Of a stretch of 64,000 nucleotides of DNA, positions 26,820 to 35,304 are shown one piece after another. The number at the start of each line of letters is the position of its first letter. Within the stretch, counting starts at the first letter, position 1. Origin of the DNA: Novipirellula artificiosorum (GTDB lineage Bacteria; Planctomycetota; Planctomycetia; Pirellulales; Pirellulaceae); the NCBI RefSeq assembly GCF_007860135.1, contig NZ_SJPV01000001.1, forward strand, positions 927,299-991,298. The letters run 5' to 3'. The translations under genes and the position numbers were made by a program. The notes under the pieces were generated by a model. That model saw nothing but the letters and a program-made list of their open reading frames with translations, did no database searches and was not told the DNA's origin.

Positions 26820-27506
26820 ATGTCCACAATCAAGGTACTCGTTGTCGAAGATTACCGCCCGCTCGCCGAGACGTTGGAGTACCAACTTCGCCGGGCGGGA
26901 TACGAGGTGTTCCGGGCGGCCGACGGACGCGACGCAGTGAATCAAGCGAAATTGATCCTGCCAGATGTGGTTTTCTTGGACGTTGATTTGCCGGTGCTAA
27001 ATGGAGTCGAAGTCTGCAAGCAATTGAGAGCGGACCCAGCGACCAAGGAAACCATGATTCTCATGCTCAGCGCCCTCGGTGAAGAATCGGATCAAGTCGT
27101 CGGGTTTGCGGTCGGGGCTGACGATTATGTGGTCAAACCGGTCGAAAGCTACAAGGTGCTGTTGCAACGCCTCAAGGCACTGCTTCGCCGCCGTGAACAA
27201 ACCTTCGACGAAGCGGACTCCGTTTCGCGTCACGGCGTCACGGTCGACCGTCGCCGATTCGTCGTCACCGTCGATAGCCAACGGCTGAAATTGACGAAAA
27301 GCGAATTCCGGCTTCTCGAAACACTGATCCGCCAACCCGGTCGGGCGTTTGGTCGAAACGAGCTCGTCGATGCAGCTCTGGGTGAAGACACCATGGTGCT
27401 TGACCGAACGATCGACGTGCATGTTCGCGCCCTCAGGAAGAAGATGGGCGAAGCCGCGGACTTGATTGAAACCGTGCGTGGGATTGGATACCGGTTTCGC
27501 GAATAG
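26820..27506 (+). CDS. OmpR/PhoB-family response regulator
   Basis: 228 residues from ATG 26820 (MSTIKVLVVEDYRPL); GTG 26772 and ATG 26778 are in-frame alternatives, and none has a clear ribosome binding site. Receiver: acidic pair in VVEDY, phospho-acceptor Asp in LDVDLPVLNG, Lys in YVVKPVE. C-terminal winged helix: LTKSEFRLLETLIRQPGRAF and TIDVHVRALRKKMG, ending GIGYRF. It is the likely partner of the upstream histidine kinase. The targets are unknown; pho-type regulation is only a family-level guess. Confidence 0.92.
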   Translation: MSTIKVLVVEDYRPLAETLEYQLRRAGYEVFRAADGRDAVNQAKLILPDVVFLDVDLPVLNGVEVCKQLRADPATKETMILMLSALGEESDQVVGFAVGADDYVVKPVESYKVLLQRLKALLRRREQTFDEADSVSRHGVTVDRRRFVVTVDSQRLKLTKSEFRLLETLIRQPGRAFGRNELVDAALGEDTMVLDRTIDVHVRALRKKMGEAADLIETVRGIGYRFRE

Positions 27507-27653
27507 GCGAAATCGAGAGTCCGTCAAGAAAACCAGAAAAAAAATCTGCCTGTGACCAGACTTGTCACACCACCGCCGGATACTTCTTGTGTGCTGACAA
27601 CGAGTCGGCCCTTTTGGTTTTGAGTTTGTACCTTTCCGCCGGGGGATTTTATC

Positions 27654-27899
27654 GTGAACACTGCACTTCGCCGCGCCATGCAAGATTGTGACAACTACGT
27701 CATCGAAATGGATTACGCAGACGCTAAGGGGAATCGAACTCACCGAGTCGTGAGTCCGATACGTTTCATGGGCAGCTATCGATTCTTGGGGCTGTGCCTT
27801 TGCCGTGAAGCGCCGCGACAGTTCCAATTGTCACGGTGCAAAAACGTCCGCCTCGTGCCCGCTTCCGATGTGTTGATGCCCGTTGCCATTTCGGGCTAG
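27654..27899 (+). CDS. Stand-alone WYL-like domain protein
   Basis: 81 residues from GTG 27654. The sequence reads VIEMDYADAKGNRTHRVVSP, SYRFLGLCLCREAPRQFQLS and then RCKNVRLVP. This matches the Sm-like WYL fold (I-x-Y-x-D-x-x-G-x-x-x-x-R-x-x-x-P and R-x-F-x-L-x-R). WYL domains usually sit in larger transcription factors or defence proteins and bind nucleic acid or nucleotide-like ligands. Here there is no HTH. A single-domain protein could act as an adaptor. The closest upstream gene is the response regulator, 150 bases away. Confidence 0.55.
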   Translation: MNTALRRAMQDCDNYVIEMDYADAKGNRTHRVVSPIRFMGSYRFLGLCLCREAPRQFQLSRCKNVRLVPASDVLMPVAISG

Positions 27900-27928
27900 T
27901 GGACCGTCAGCATTTAATTCTAGGGTCG

Positions 27929-29887
27929 CTAAGGAATCGGATTCAAGCCATCGGTAACCCACTGATGAACCGTTTCCACTTTTTCGTCATCGGTGGCATG
28001 CAGCATTTTCATTGCATCGACGCCACCGACAATGAAGAACGCTTTCTCGGCATCCGCATCGCTCAATAGTTGGTTGAGCTGGTAGAAGCGAATTTCGGCG
28101 AGCGTACGGAGCCGTCGCGAACTGCTTCCGGCAAGTAGCGAAGCAACGCGTCGCTTCGCCACCTCGGCGCTTAAGGGCGGCATGTCCGAAAGGGTCAATT
28201 GCCGATCGATGATGGCAAACAAGCTTGACAATTGGTCCAAGATGTAATCCTTCGGCGGCAAGCTCTGGCGTTCCACTTCAAAACTGTCAGCCGGTTTTGA
28301 AATCGCCATGGTTTTCCCGTCCGCCACCCGGAACAACCGGCAGCGCGAAATGTTCTGGGTTCGGCCGGGTGCCTTCGGGTTTCGAGGATTCCTGACGTCC
28401 TTCAGAATCACATCAAAATGCAGCAGGAAATCGATCCCGCTTTGCTTCGCATCCACGAGAGATTCTTCGGAACTGATCTCGCCCAGATAGACAAGGCCAG
28501 GCTGCCACATTGGAAAGGGCTCTAGACCCGAACCGAGGCTGAAAACAGGCACTCGTGGTGCGGCCGGCGGTTTGGCGGGACCACCAGGGCCGCTGCCGTA
28601 GCCGCCACCACCGTAGTCGCTTCCGTAATCGCTGTCGTAACCCCCTCCATAATCGCTGCCGTAATCATCGTCGTATTCGCCGCCGTAGCCGCCACCCGAT
28701 TGATCGGATTCCATTCCGGATCCGCCGCCGCTTTGTTCGTAGGCCATTTGTGCTTGACGCGCCTGCTCGGCTTGGCTGCTACCACCAGGTCTTGGCCGTC
28801 CGCGTGGATCCATCGCGCCGCCCCTGCCTGGTGCACCTGTGGGGGGCGCTTCCTCGACCTCAGGCTGAGGAAGGATATTTGCCATCGCAACGCCGAATTT
28901 CCCATCCTGAAACCGCTTTAGAAACTCCTCGCCCGTCACCTGAGCCATCAGCCCCAACGAGGCGTTCAAGTCCTCATCGGCTTTCTCATTCAGCATCTTC
29001 GCTTCTTCTTGAACCGGTGCGTTGCCAGCGGCCGGTCCATTACCATACGGTCCGCTACCGTAACCCCCGCCTCCGTAGGACCCATCTTGCATGGAGGAAT
29101 CGTCGCCATACGAGTCGCTTGACCCGTAATCGCCTCCGTAGTCGCCGCCATAATCGCCGCCGTTTCCATAATCACTTCCGTAGTCACTTCCGCCCCCGTA
29201 TCCGGACGAACCTCCACGAGGGGTGCCCGTTCTTGATTTTTCAGTGATCGGCGCCGGACTCGGGACGTCGTCGCCTCGAACCGCCATGGATACGCCCCAG
29301 CGAAGTTGCCAAACCGGACGTTTTAACGCCGCACTGTACCGCACCTCTTGGATGTCTTCGGCTGCCTTTTCATAATCGACGACGAGGTGCCCGAAATAGA
29401 GCCCCATGGCCGTGCCGATGCGTCCCGCGTTGAAGGCCTTCTCGACCTGCCGCTCCAGCAGAGGCCGCGGGTCTTGAAGCTCGGGATCGGGCGGCGCTAG
29501 CAAAGGCCCAATATCGAGTGAGCCAAATAGCAGATTTGCCGGTGTGACAGGACCGTTGCGTTGGCCGTAAACGCCACCACTGCCGTAGGGCGATCCACCT
29601 GGCCCATACGGGCTGCCACCACTGCCATAGGGATCGCCGCCGCTGCCGTACGGGTCGCCACCGCTTCCGTAGGGATTACCTCCGCTTCCGTAGGGATTAT
29701 CACCCGGCCCATAATAGGGGGTTCCGCCAGCAGAGGAACCGACCGGGATCTGGGCATAGGAAACCGAGCAAAAGGCGATCAAGGCACAAGCGAACAGGCT
29801 TGCCGCGCCCCAAACGCCACTCAAAAAAAAGTGCGATTCTCGCCACTTTCGTGTGTCAGGAACGTCTCGGTCCACTTTCATCAACAT
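27929..29887 (-). CDS. Secreted Gly/Tyr/Asp-rich repeat protein
   Basis: 652 residues. A signal peptide or anchor (ASLFACALIAFCSVSYA) is followed by five to seven copies of a GSGG-(D/N/S)PYG repeat. A conserved region (LLERQVEKAFNAGRIGTAMG) leads to further Gly/Tyr/Asp-rich blocks such as YGSDYGGGYDSDYGSDYGGG. A globular C-terminus of about 200 residues (LGSGLEPFPMWQPGLVYLGE, GIDFLLHFDVILKDV) is similar to uncharacterised planctomycete proteins. The low-complexity blocks may form a flexible or phase-separating coat segment. A hairpin overlaps its ribosome binding site. Confidence 0.7.
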   Translation of the reverse strand: MLMKVDRDVPDTRKWRESHFFLSGVWGAASLFACALIAFCSVSYAQIPVGSSAGGTPYYGPGDNPYGSGGNPYGSGGDPYGSGGDPYGSGGSPYGPGGSPYGSGGVYGQRNGPVTPANLLFGSLDIGPLLAPPDPELQDPRPLLERQVEKAFNAGRIGTAMGLYFGHLVVDYEKAAEDIQEVRYSAALKRPVWQLRWGVSMAVRGDDVPSPAPITEKSRTGTPRGGSSGYGGGSDYGSDYGNGGDYGGDYGGDYGSSDSYGDDSSMQDGSYGGGGYGSGPYGNGPAAGNAPVQEEAKMLNEKADEDLNASLGLMAQVTGEEFLKRFQDGKFGVAMANILPQPEVEEAPPTGAPGRGGAMDPRGRPRPGGSSQAEQARQAQMAYEQSGGGSGMESDQSGGGYGGEYDDDYGSDYGGGYDSDYGSDYGGGGYGSGPGGPAKPPAAPRVPVFSLGSGLEPFPMWQPGLVYLGEISSEESLVDAKQSGIDFLLHFDVILKDVRNPRNPKAPGRTQNISRCRLFRVADGKTMAISKPADSFEVERQSLPPKDYILDQLSSLFAIIDRQLTLSDMPPLSAEVAKRRVASLLAGSSSRRLRTLAEIRFYQLNQLLSDADAEKAFFIVGGVDAMKMLHATDDEKVETVHQWVTDGLNPIP

Positions 29888-30280
29888 AAAACACCCTCCG
29901 CCTCAAAAGGCGGCAGAAAAAAGGAAACTGAAAGTTCAATGCAATCCGACGGGCAGAAAGAAGCCGAACAACCGCTAAAATCGCCAAAAAACGATCTTTT
30001 GGCGCATCCCGCGAGCCGGACGGGCCCTATTTTTCGCGCACGTCGAACCATCTATGCTTATGATAAACACTCCGGCTCGCTTCGTGGTGAGTTGTGCGCC
30101 AGTCCGCGGGTTTTGTGGGGATATATCCTTACCGGGTCCTGCTAGCTTATTTTATCCCTGCGGCAGCGTGATTTGATGGAACTATTGGGCGGCAACCGGC
30201 TTCCAATCGAAGCGGGTGTGTACGTACACGACTCGCTCGGTCGGCCAGTTTTAGCCAGTCATTTTTAGAGTCTTATCAAG
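29888..30280. other. Divergent intergenic region
   Basis: 393 bases between two genes for exported proteins transcribed apart. It is more AT-rich than the flanks in 29970-30080. Apart from the hairpin at 29894-29913 I see no gene, repeat or convincing promoter consensus. Confidence 0.4.
29894..29913 (-). promoter_or_regulatory. Hairpin overlapping the ribosome binding site of the Gly-rich protein
   Basis: On the minus strand CCGCC-TTTTGA-GGCGG folds into a 5-bp stem. The 3' arm continues into GGAGGG, the Shine-Dalgarno sequence 7-8 bases before the ATG at 29887. The stem partly occludes the site. A T-run lies upstream of the stem, so it is not a terminator for this strand. Confidence 0.35.
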
Positions 30281-33200
30281 ATGAACCCACGTCGAAACTT
30301 CAAGCTGAAATCGCGTCGTCAGGGGCTCCGTCGTCTTGGCCGTGCCGACGTCAAACGGCGATTGAGCGTGGAGCACTTGGATCAGCGGCGCGTGTTGGCC
30401 GCGATCACGGGAGCCGTTTTTCATGACGCGGATCATTCGTTTCGGCAAGAGGCCGGCGAAATGTCTCTGCCGAATCGGGTCGTTTACATCGATGTGAACG
30501 ACAATGGGGCAATCGATCGCGGTGAGCAATATGCGATTGCCGACGAGTCAGGGCAGTTTTTATTTGAAAACGTGGGGGATGGCAACTACCCGATTCGCTT
30601 GTTCAATGGCACCCAGACCCAGCGTCAAATCTTTCCCGTGGAGGCAACGATCCCTGCGGCTTCGATTGACATCGCCAACGCCATCGACTTTGCGTTTGGA
30701 AGCGATTCAACGTCAGTGGTGCTAACCGCCGACGCCGTGGAGGTGGTGAATTTCGAATCGGCCTCGACGCAGTCCGTTTCGGTCGGCAGCCCATTGACGA
30801 AGATGCAATCGCTGCCGGATGGCACGGTTTTGGTGATCGGTGGCGATTCGGCATGGGTCGTCGATCCGACGACGCAAACCGTGACCTCGGTCGACCTTTC
30901 GCAATCCACGACACCCGTCGTGTGGTCGGACGTCGCGATCGATGCGAATGGCCGAGGCATTTTGGTCGAAGCGAATGACGAATCGGCCGAACTCCGATCG
31001 ATTGACTCCTATGACGCGACTGCTGGTTTTGTGGTCTCGACGACGTCGACAAGTGTCCCATCCGACACCGTGGTGTTGGCATCCGCTACGGGGCCTCGAT
31101 CGGTGTTGGCATGGGCGGGCAACGACGGTTTGAAACTGTCGCTGTGGAGCAACGAAACCGCCTCGATGATCACCGCAGCACCGATTGAAATCAGCGGAGC
31201 CAGTGATCTGTTGGACTTTGATGATGCGTCAGGATTGTTGCTGCTGCGTGAAGATAGCGGCGGGGTAAGCGTTTTGGACGTGAACGCCGATTTCGCTTCC
31301 TTGCATTCGTTCCCTGATGCAACCGGTCCTGTGGCGCTCGATGGCGCTCGTGACCTGTTGCTGACCGTATCCCCAGTGGGTGAAGTGCTTCGATTGATCG
31401 ATTTGCGCAACGGAGAGCTGATCGCGGACTTGGCGGTTGACCTGTCTTCGATTGGCCAGGTCTCTTCGCTCGCAACGCGTGACAAACCAGACTCCGTCAC
31501 GTTGCTCGGTTCGGCGGGCATCATTGAAATTTCGCTGAAACGGCCTGATGCCCATCGCGTGAAAGTCGAACAGAACCAAGACGTCCAATCGATCTTATTT
31601 GCAGTGGCCATCGATGGTAGCGAAAACACGACTCCGACATACGACTCGATGCCGGTGCTGACCGTATTGGAAGATGCGACTCTGACGCGATCGGCACCAG
31701 GCGCCCTCGATGGCGTGGTCGATGCCGACGGTGACCAAGTGATCTTGCTCCAGCAGAGTGAAGCGGCAAACGGAGACGCGGAGATTGCCGTTGATGGCAG
31801 CGTCATCTACACGCCGGATCCCGATTTCAACGGTGACGAGCCGATTACCGTGATCCTGACCGATGGTGTGAACATCTCCGACCCGATCGACATCGATATC
31901 TGGGTGACTCCTGTTCCCGATCCCCCATCCGAGATTGTTCCTGATGTCGAAGCGGTTCCCGAAAACATCGATGTGGGTCAAGTGATCGGCGACATCTTTG
32001 TCATTGATGTCGATGGCTTGGATCAACATGAGATTCAAATCGAGGACCCGCGTTTCATCGTCCAGGATGGAGTGATCATTTTTATCGGCAGCAGCGGTGG
32101 TCAAGGTCTTGATTTTGAATCGGAACCTGTCATCCAGTTGACGATCACGGCAACGGATACCGAAACGGGCGACATCATCGAAGAACACGTGACGTTGACG
32201 GTTCAAGATGTCAACGAACCGATTACCGCGATCACCCCCACCGATGCTTGGGTCCACGAAAACTCCGCTGGCGAATCGATTACCCAATTGGTGGTGCATG
32301 ACGAGGACACCCAGCAAGCTCATCGTCTCGAAGTCGATGACGATCGTTTCGTCGTCGATGGGGATGAATTGCGTTTGGCCGACGGTGTTTCACTGGATTT
32401 TGAAGAAGAGGCCGAGATCGATCTGAACGTCACCGCCACCGAGGTTGATACCGGAAACAGTTACACCGAGAAGATTAAGGTCCACGTGATTGACGTGCCT
32501 GAACAACCGACGACCCTTGAGCTGTCAGGCAACAGCGTGATGGAACTCGAAGCTGGCGCGATTGTTGGCGATGTTACGGTCGATGGAAAATCGGTGTCTG
32601 GACGCTACGACCTATCCGTCGACGATTCCCGATTTGAAATCGCTGGCAGCACACTGAAGCTACTCGATGATCAACTGGTCAAACGATCGACGCAAAGTGA
32701 AATCGAAGTGACGATCACGGCCGAGGATAGCGAAGGCGTTTTCACTGCGTTGTCGGAAACCTTCATTCTCACGGTTTTGGAGAACGAGACGCCGTTCCAC
32801 AACGACGACAATCCGTTTGACGTCAACAACATCGGTGGAGTCACCGCAGCGGATGCGTTGATGATCATCAATTACTTGAATGAATTCGGCCCAGGGCCCG
32901 TGGGTCATGGCGATCCCTTGTACGGCTACGATGTCAACGGGGATGGCTACATCACTGCAATCGACGCACTGCTGATTCTCAATGAATTGAATCGACAATC
33001 GATCGGTACCGTTGCGGGTGAAAAGGAAGACACGCGTGCGGACGGTGAGCAGATTGTCGAAAATCAACCTTCGGATCAGATGACGGACCGTAACCGCGAT
33101 CAACTCACAGACCCCACGCCTGATCCCGATCCGATTCCCCCTTCACCTAACAAATCGAAGGGGACCTTTGCTGCGGTCCCGCAAATGGGAACGCAAAATC

Positions 33201-33295
33201 GTTCCGTTGCAACGGAGTCGCTTGGTGAGCGTGTGGGGAGTGATTCTGCAGCGGAGATCGACGAAGCTATCCGCTTGCTCACCCATCGCGTTTAG
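30281..33295 (+). CDS. Large planctomycete surface protein with cadherin-like and dockerin parts
   Basis: 1004 residues. The basic N-terminus with VEHLDQRRVLAAI near residue 30 is the export-type motif seen on many giant planctomycete extracellular proteins. An SdrD-B-like segment follows (VVYIDVNDNGAIDRGEQY), then a propeller-like region (150-430). A Cadherin_5-like domain (ADGDQVILL, YTPDPDFNGDEPITV) and three cadherin-like repeats (ITAIT, VHENSAGESI) come next. Two calcium-binding dockerin-like loops close it (DVNNIGGVTAADALMIINYL near 843 and DVNGDGYITAIDALLILNEL near 880). The C-terminus is charged and Pro-rich. A role in cell-surface assembly or adhesion is inferred. Confidence 0.85.
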   Translation: MNPRRNFKLKSRRQGLRRLGRADVKRRLSVEHLDQRRVLAAITGAVFHDADHSFRQEAGEMSLPNRVVYIDVNDNGAIDRGEQYAIADESGQFLFENVGDGNYPIRLFNGTQTQRQIFPVEATIPAASIDIANAIDFAFGSDSTSVVLTADAVEVVNFESASTQSVSVGSPLTKMQSLPDGTVLVIGGDSAWVVDPTTQTVTSVDLSQSTTPVVWSDVAIDANGRGILVEANDESAELRSIDSYDATAGFVVSTTSTSVPSDTVVLASATGPRSVLAWAGNDGLKLSLWSNETASMITAAPIEISGASDLLDFDDASGLLLLREDSGGVSVLDVNADFASLHSFPDATGPVALDGARDLLLTVSPVGEVLRLIDLRNGELIADLAVDLSSIGQVSSLATRDKPDSVTLLGSAGIIEISLKRPDAHRVKVEQNQDVQSILFAVAIDGSENTTPTYDSMPVLTVLEDATLTRSAPGALDGVVDADGDQVILLQQSEAANGDAEIAVDGSVIYTPDPDFNGDEPITVILTDGVNISDPIDIDIWVTPVPDPPSEIVPDVEAVPENIDVGQVIGDIFVIDVDGLDQHEIQIEDPRFIVQDGVIIFIGSSGGQGLDFESEPVIQLTITATDTETGDIIEEHVTLTVQDVNEPITAITPTDAWVHENSAGESITQLVVHDEDTQQAHRLEVDDDRFVVDGDELRLADGVSLDFEEEAEIDLNVTATEVDTGNSYTEKIKVHVIDVPEQPTTLELSGNSVMELEAGAIVGDVTVDGKSVSGRYDLSVDDSRFEIAGSTLKLLDDQLVKRSTQSEIEVTITAEDSEGVFTALSETFILTVLENETPFHNDDNPFDVNNIGGVTAADALMIINYLNEFGPGPVGHGDPLYGYDVNGDGYITAIDALLILNELNRQSIGTVAGEKEDTRADGEQIVENQPSDQMTDRNRDQLTDPTPDPDPIPPSPNKSKGTFAAVPQMGTQNRSVATESLGERVGSDSAAEIDEAIRLLTHRV

Positions 33296-33309
33296 TACCG
33301 CTTGTTCGC

Positions 33310-34200
33310 TTAGACCGCCTTCTGTTGCGCCGCCGCCTGTTCGGCCATTAACCTCTTCTGAAATCGGCTCTGCACGACGTCGACGACAATCAGCACTGCA
33401 AGCACGAAGTAGAACGTACTCTTGGCCATCGGCAAGACTTCGTGCCCGAACAAGTGCAAATGTGCCAAGTGGCCGCCTTCGCTGGTCAACATGACGCCAA
33501 CAATGAACAGGATGAAAAGCCCTAGAACCTCGTACATCCGGTTCTTTTTCAAGAACTCGGCAACTCGATCGGCTAGCCAAATCATCAGCACTCCACTGAT
33601 GATGATTGCGGTGGCCATGATCGCAAAGTTCTTGGTGAGGGCCATCGCACTCAGAATGGAGTCGAAAGAAAAGACAAGGTTCATCAAGACGATCAGCCCA
33701 ACGGTCTTGCCAACGGTTTGTTTGGCCTTCTTCTCAGAACCCTCTCCGACTTCGTGAATCGCGAGCAAGTGATAGATTTCTTTGATCGCGGTCCAAAGAA
33801 TGAAGGCACCACCGAATAGCACGATCAAACTGTGGCCTGATATTTCTGCGGTCACGAAGTGACTGGTCACCTCATAAAAGGGGCTCTCCAGTAGTGTAAC
33901 CAAGTGAAGAACAACAAAGAGCAGCACGATTCGAAAGACAATCGCCAGCCCAATGCCCAGCTTGCGAACTTTGGATTGTTGGCTTTCCTCGACACGTTTG
34001 CTTTCGATCGAAATGTACAGCAGGTTGTCGAATCCCAGAACGACCTGAAGTAGCACGAGCATCCCGAGTGTGAAGAGACCCTGCAGCGAAAAGAAGGTTT
34101 CTTCCGCGACTTCGGAGGCCGATCCCACTTCACTCGCGACCGCGTTTGCCACCGCAAGCAGGCCGAAAACACCATCCGCCGAGTTGAGCAAGTCCATCAT
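33310..34200 (-). CDS. TerC-family integral membrane protein
   Basis: 296 residues with seven or more membrane helices and the TerC signatures LGFDNLLYISIESKRV and NLVFSFDSILSAMALT, each with the intramembrane Asp. TerC/Alx-type proteins are linked to metal (Mn) export and tellurite resistance. This one carries a C-terminal tail QKRLMAEQAAAQQKAV. It converges with the surface-protein gene, with 14 bases between stops and no terminator visible. Confidence 0.88.
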   Translation of the reverse strand: MMDLLNSADGVFGLLAVANAVASEVGSASEVAEETFFSLQGLFTLGMLVLLQVVLGFDNLLYISIESKRVEESQQSKVRKLGIGLAIVFRIVLLFVVLHLVTLLESPFYEVTSHFVTAEISGHSLIVLFGGAFILWTAIKEIYHLLAIHEVGEGSEKKAKQTVGKTVGLIVLMNLVFSFDSILSAMALTKNFAIMATAIIISGVLMIWLADRVAEFLKKNRMYEVLGLFILFIVGVMLTSEGGHLAHLHLFGHEVLPMAKSTFYFVLAVLIVVDVVQSRFQKRLMAEQAAAQQKAV

Positions 34201-34338
34201 TCCGAGCTTCCGAAAAAAAAGAGTGAAGGCAGGCTCGCCAGGGTAAGCGGCGCCGCCAATAATCGTTTAGATTGTGGTTGAAACGAAGATCATATCGTGT
34301 CCCCCCCCGCTCTCCAACCAATCTGTCGAGATTCACGA

Positions 34339-35139
34339 ATGAAAAACCACTCGCCCCGACGTGCAATGGTCCCTCTAACCCTCGTTGCAGTCGCCATGAC
34401 CGCTCTTTCGTCCATCAGCCACGCTGCGGATTCCAGCCCGCAAATCTATGAAGTCCGTTCCTACTTGCTCGCCGAAAACAGCGATGTGGGGGCGATCGAT
34501 GCCTACCTCCGCGACGCGCTGATTCCCGCACTCCAACGTCAAGGGATCGGGCCGATCGGCGCGTTTACGAATGCCGCCAACGACGAATCCGGAAGTCGCC
34601 GCATCGTTGTGGTCATCCCCTATGCAGACGCAAACGCAGTCGTGTCGTCAGCCCAAACTCTGAGAAAGGACGCGCAGTACGCTGCCGATGCGAAAGAATA
34701 TCTCGGTCGAGCCCCCGACAATCCACCGTACCTGCGGATCACCAGCGAATTGTTGACGGCAATGGATTGCATGCCAAAGTTGGCAGTTGCCAAGGAGTCG
34801 CTGCTCAACGGTGATCGTGTCTACGAATTGCGACTGTACGAAAGCCCAAGCGAACAAATCGGCGATTTGAAGGTCGATATGTTCAATTCAGGCGAAGTCC
34901 CAATTTTTCTCGACAGCGGAGTTCAGCCGATCTTTATTGGCCAGTGCGTCATCGGCCCGCAAACCCCAAGCCTGACCTACTTGACGGTCTATCCGAATGA
35001 AGAGGCTCGTATCGAAGCGTGGAAGGCGTTTCGTATCCACCCCGATTGGAAGGTTTTAAGCAAGGTTCCAAAGTACAAGGGAACCGTAAGCCACATCGAC
35101 AAGTACCTCTTGCTGCCAAAGCCGTACTCCCAGATGTAG
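34339..35139 (+). CDS. Secreted NIPSNAP-family protein
   Basis: 266 residues from ATG 34339. The signal peptide (LTLVAVAMTALSSISHAAD) is followed by two ferredoxin-like NIPSNAP repeats: IYEVRSYLLAENSDVGAIDA at the start of the first and RVYELRLYESPSEQIGDLKV at the start of the second. The molecular function of bacterial NIPSNAP proteins is not established. Exported versions are frequent in planctomycetes, often near carbohydrate genes. It is separated from mutS by 165 bases. Confidence 0.82.
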   Translation: MKNHSPRRAMVPLTLVAVAMTALSSISHAADSSPQIYEVRSYLLAENSDVGAIDAYLRDALIPALQRQGIGPIGAFTNAANDESGSRRIVVVIPYADANAVVSSAQTLRKDAQYAADAKEYLGRAPDNPPYLRITSELLTAMDCMPKLAVAKESLLNGDRVYELRLYESPSEQIGDLKVDMFNSGEVPIFLDSGVQPIFIGQCVIGPQTPSLTYLTVYPNEEARIEAWKAFRIHPDWKVLSKVPKYKGTVSHIDKYLLLPKPYSQM

Positions 35140-35304
35140 TCGTTGTCAGTATCGCCCAAGCTGAAATTTGCCAGGGAACGGCAACGATTCTGCGGCTGGC
35201 AAACTTTGCGCCATCGGACGTTTTAGCGGTGCAAACGCGAATCGCCAACAATCCGAAGGTCGGATGACTTTTCGGTATGATCGCGTCGCGTTACGATTTG
35301 CTTC

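Noticed and set aside
28555..29247. Plus-strand Arg/His-rich frame of 230 codons
   Set aside because: Antisense of the Gly/Tyr-rich repeat gene; the Arg/His bias comes from complementing Gly/Tyr/Asp codons.
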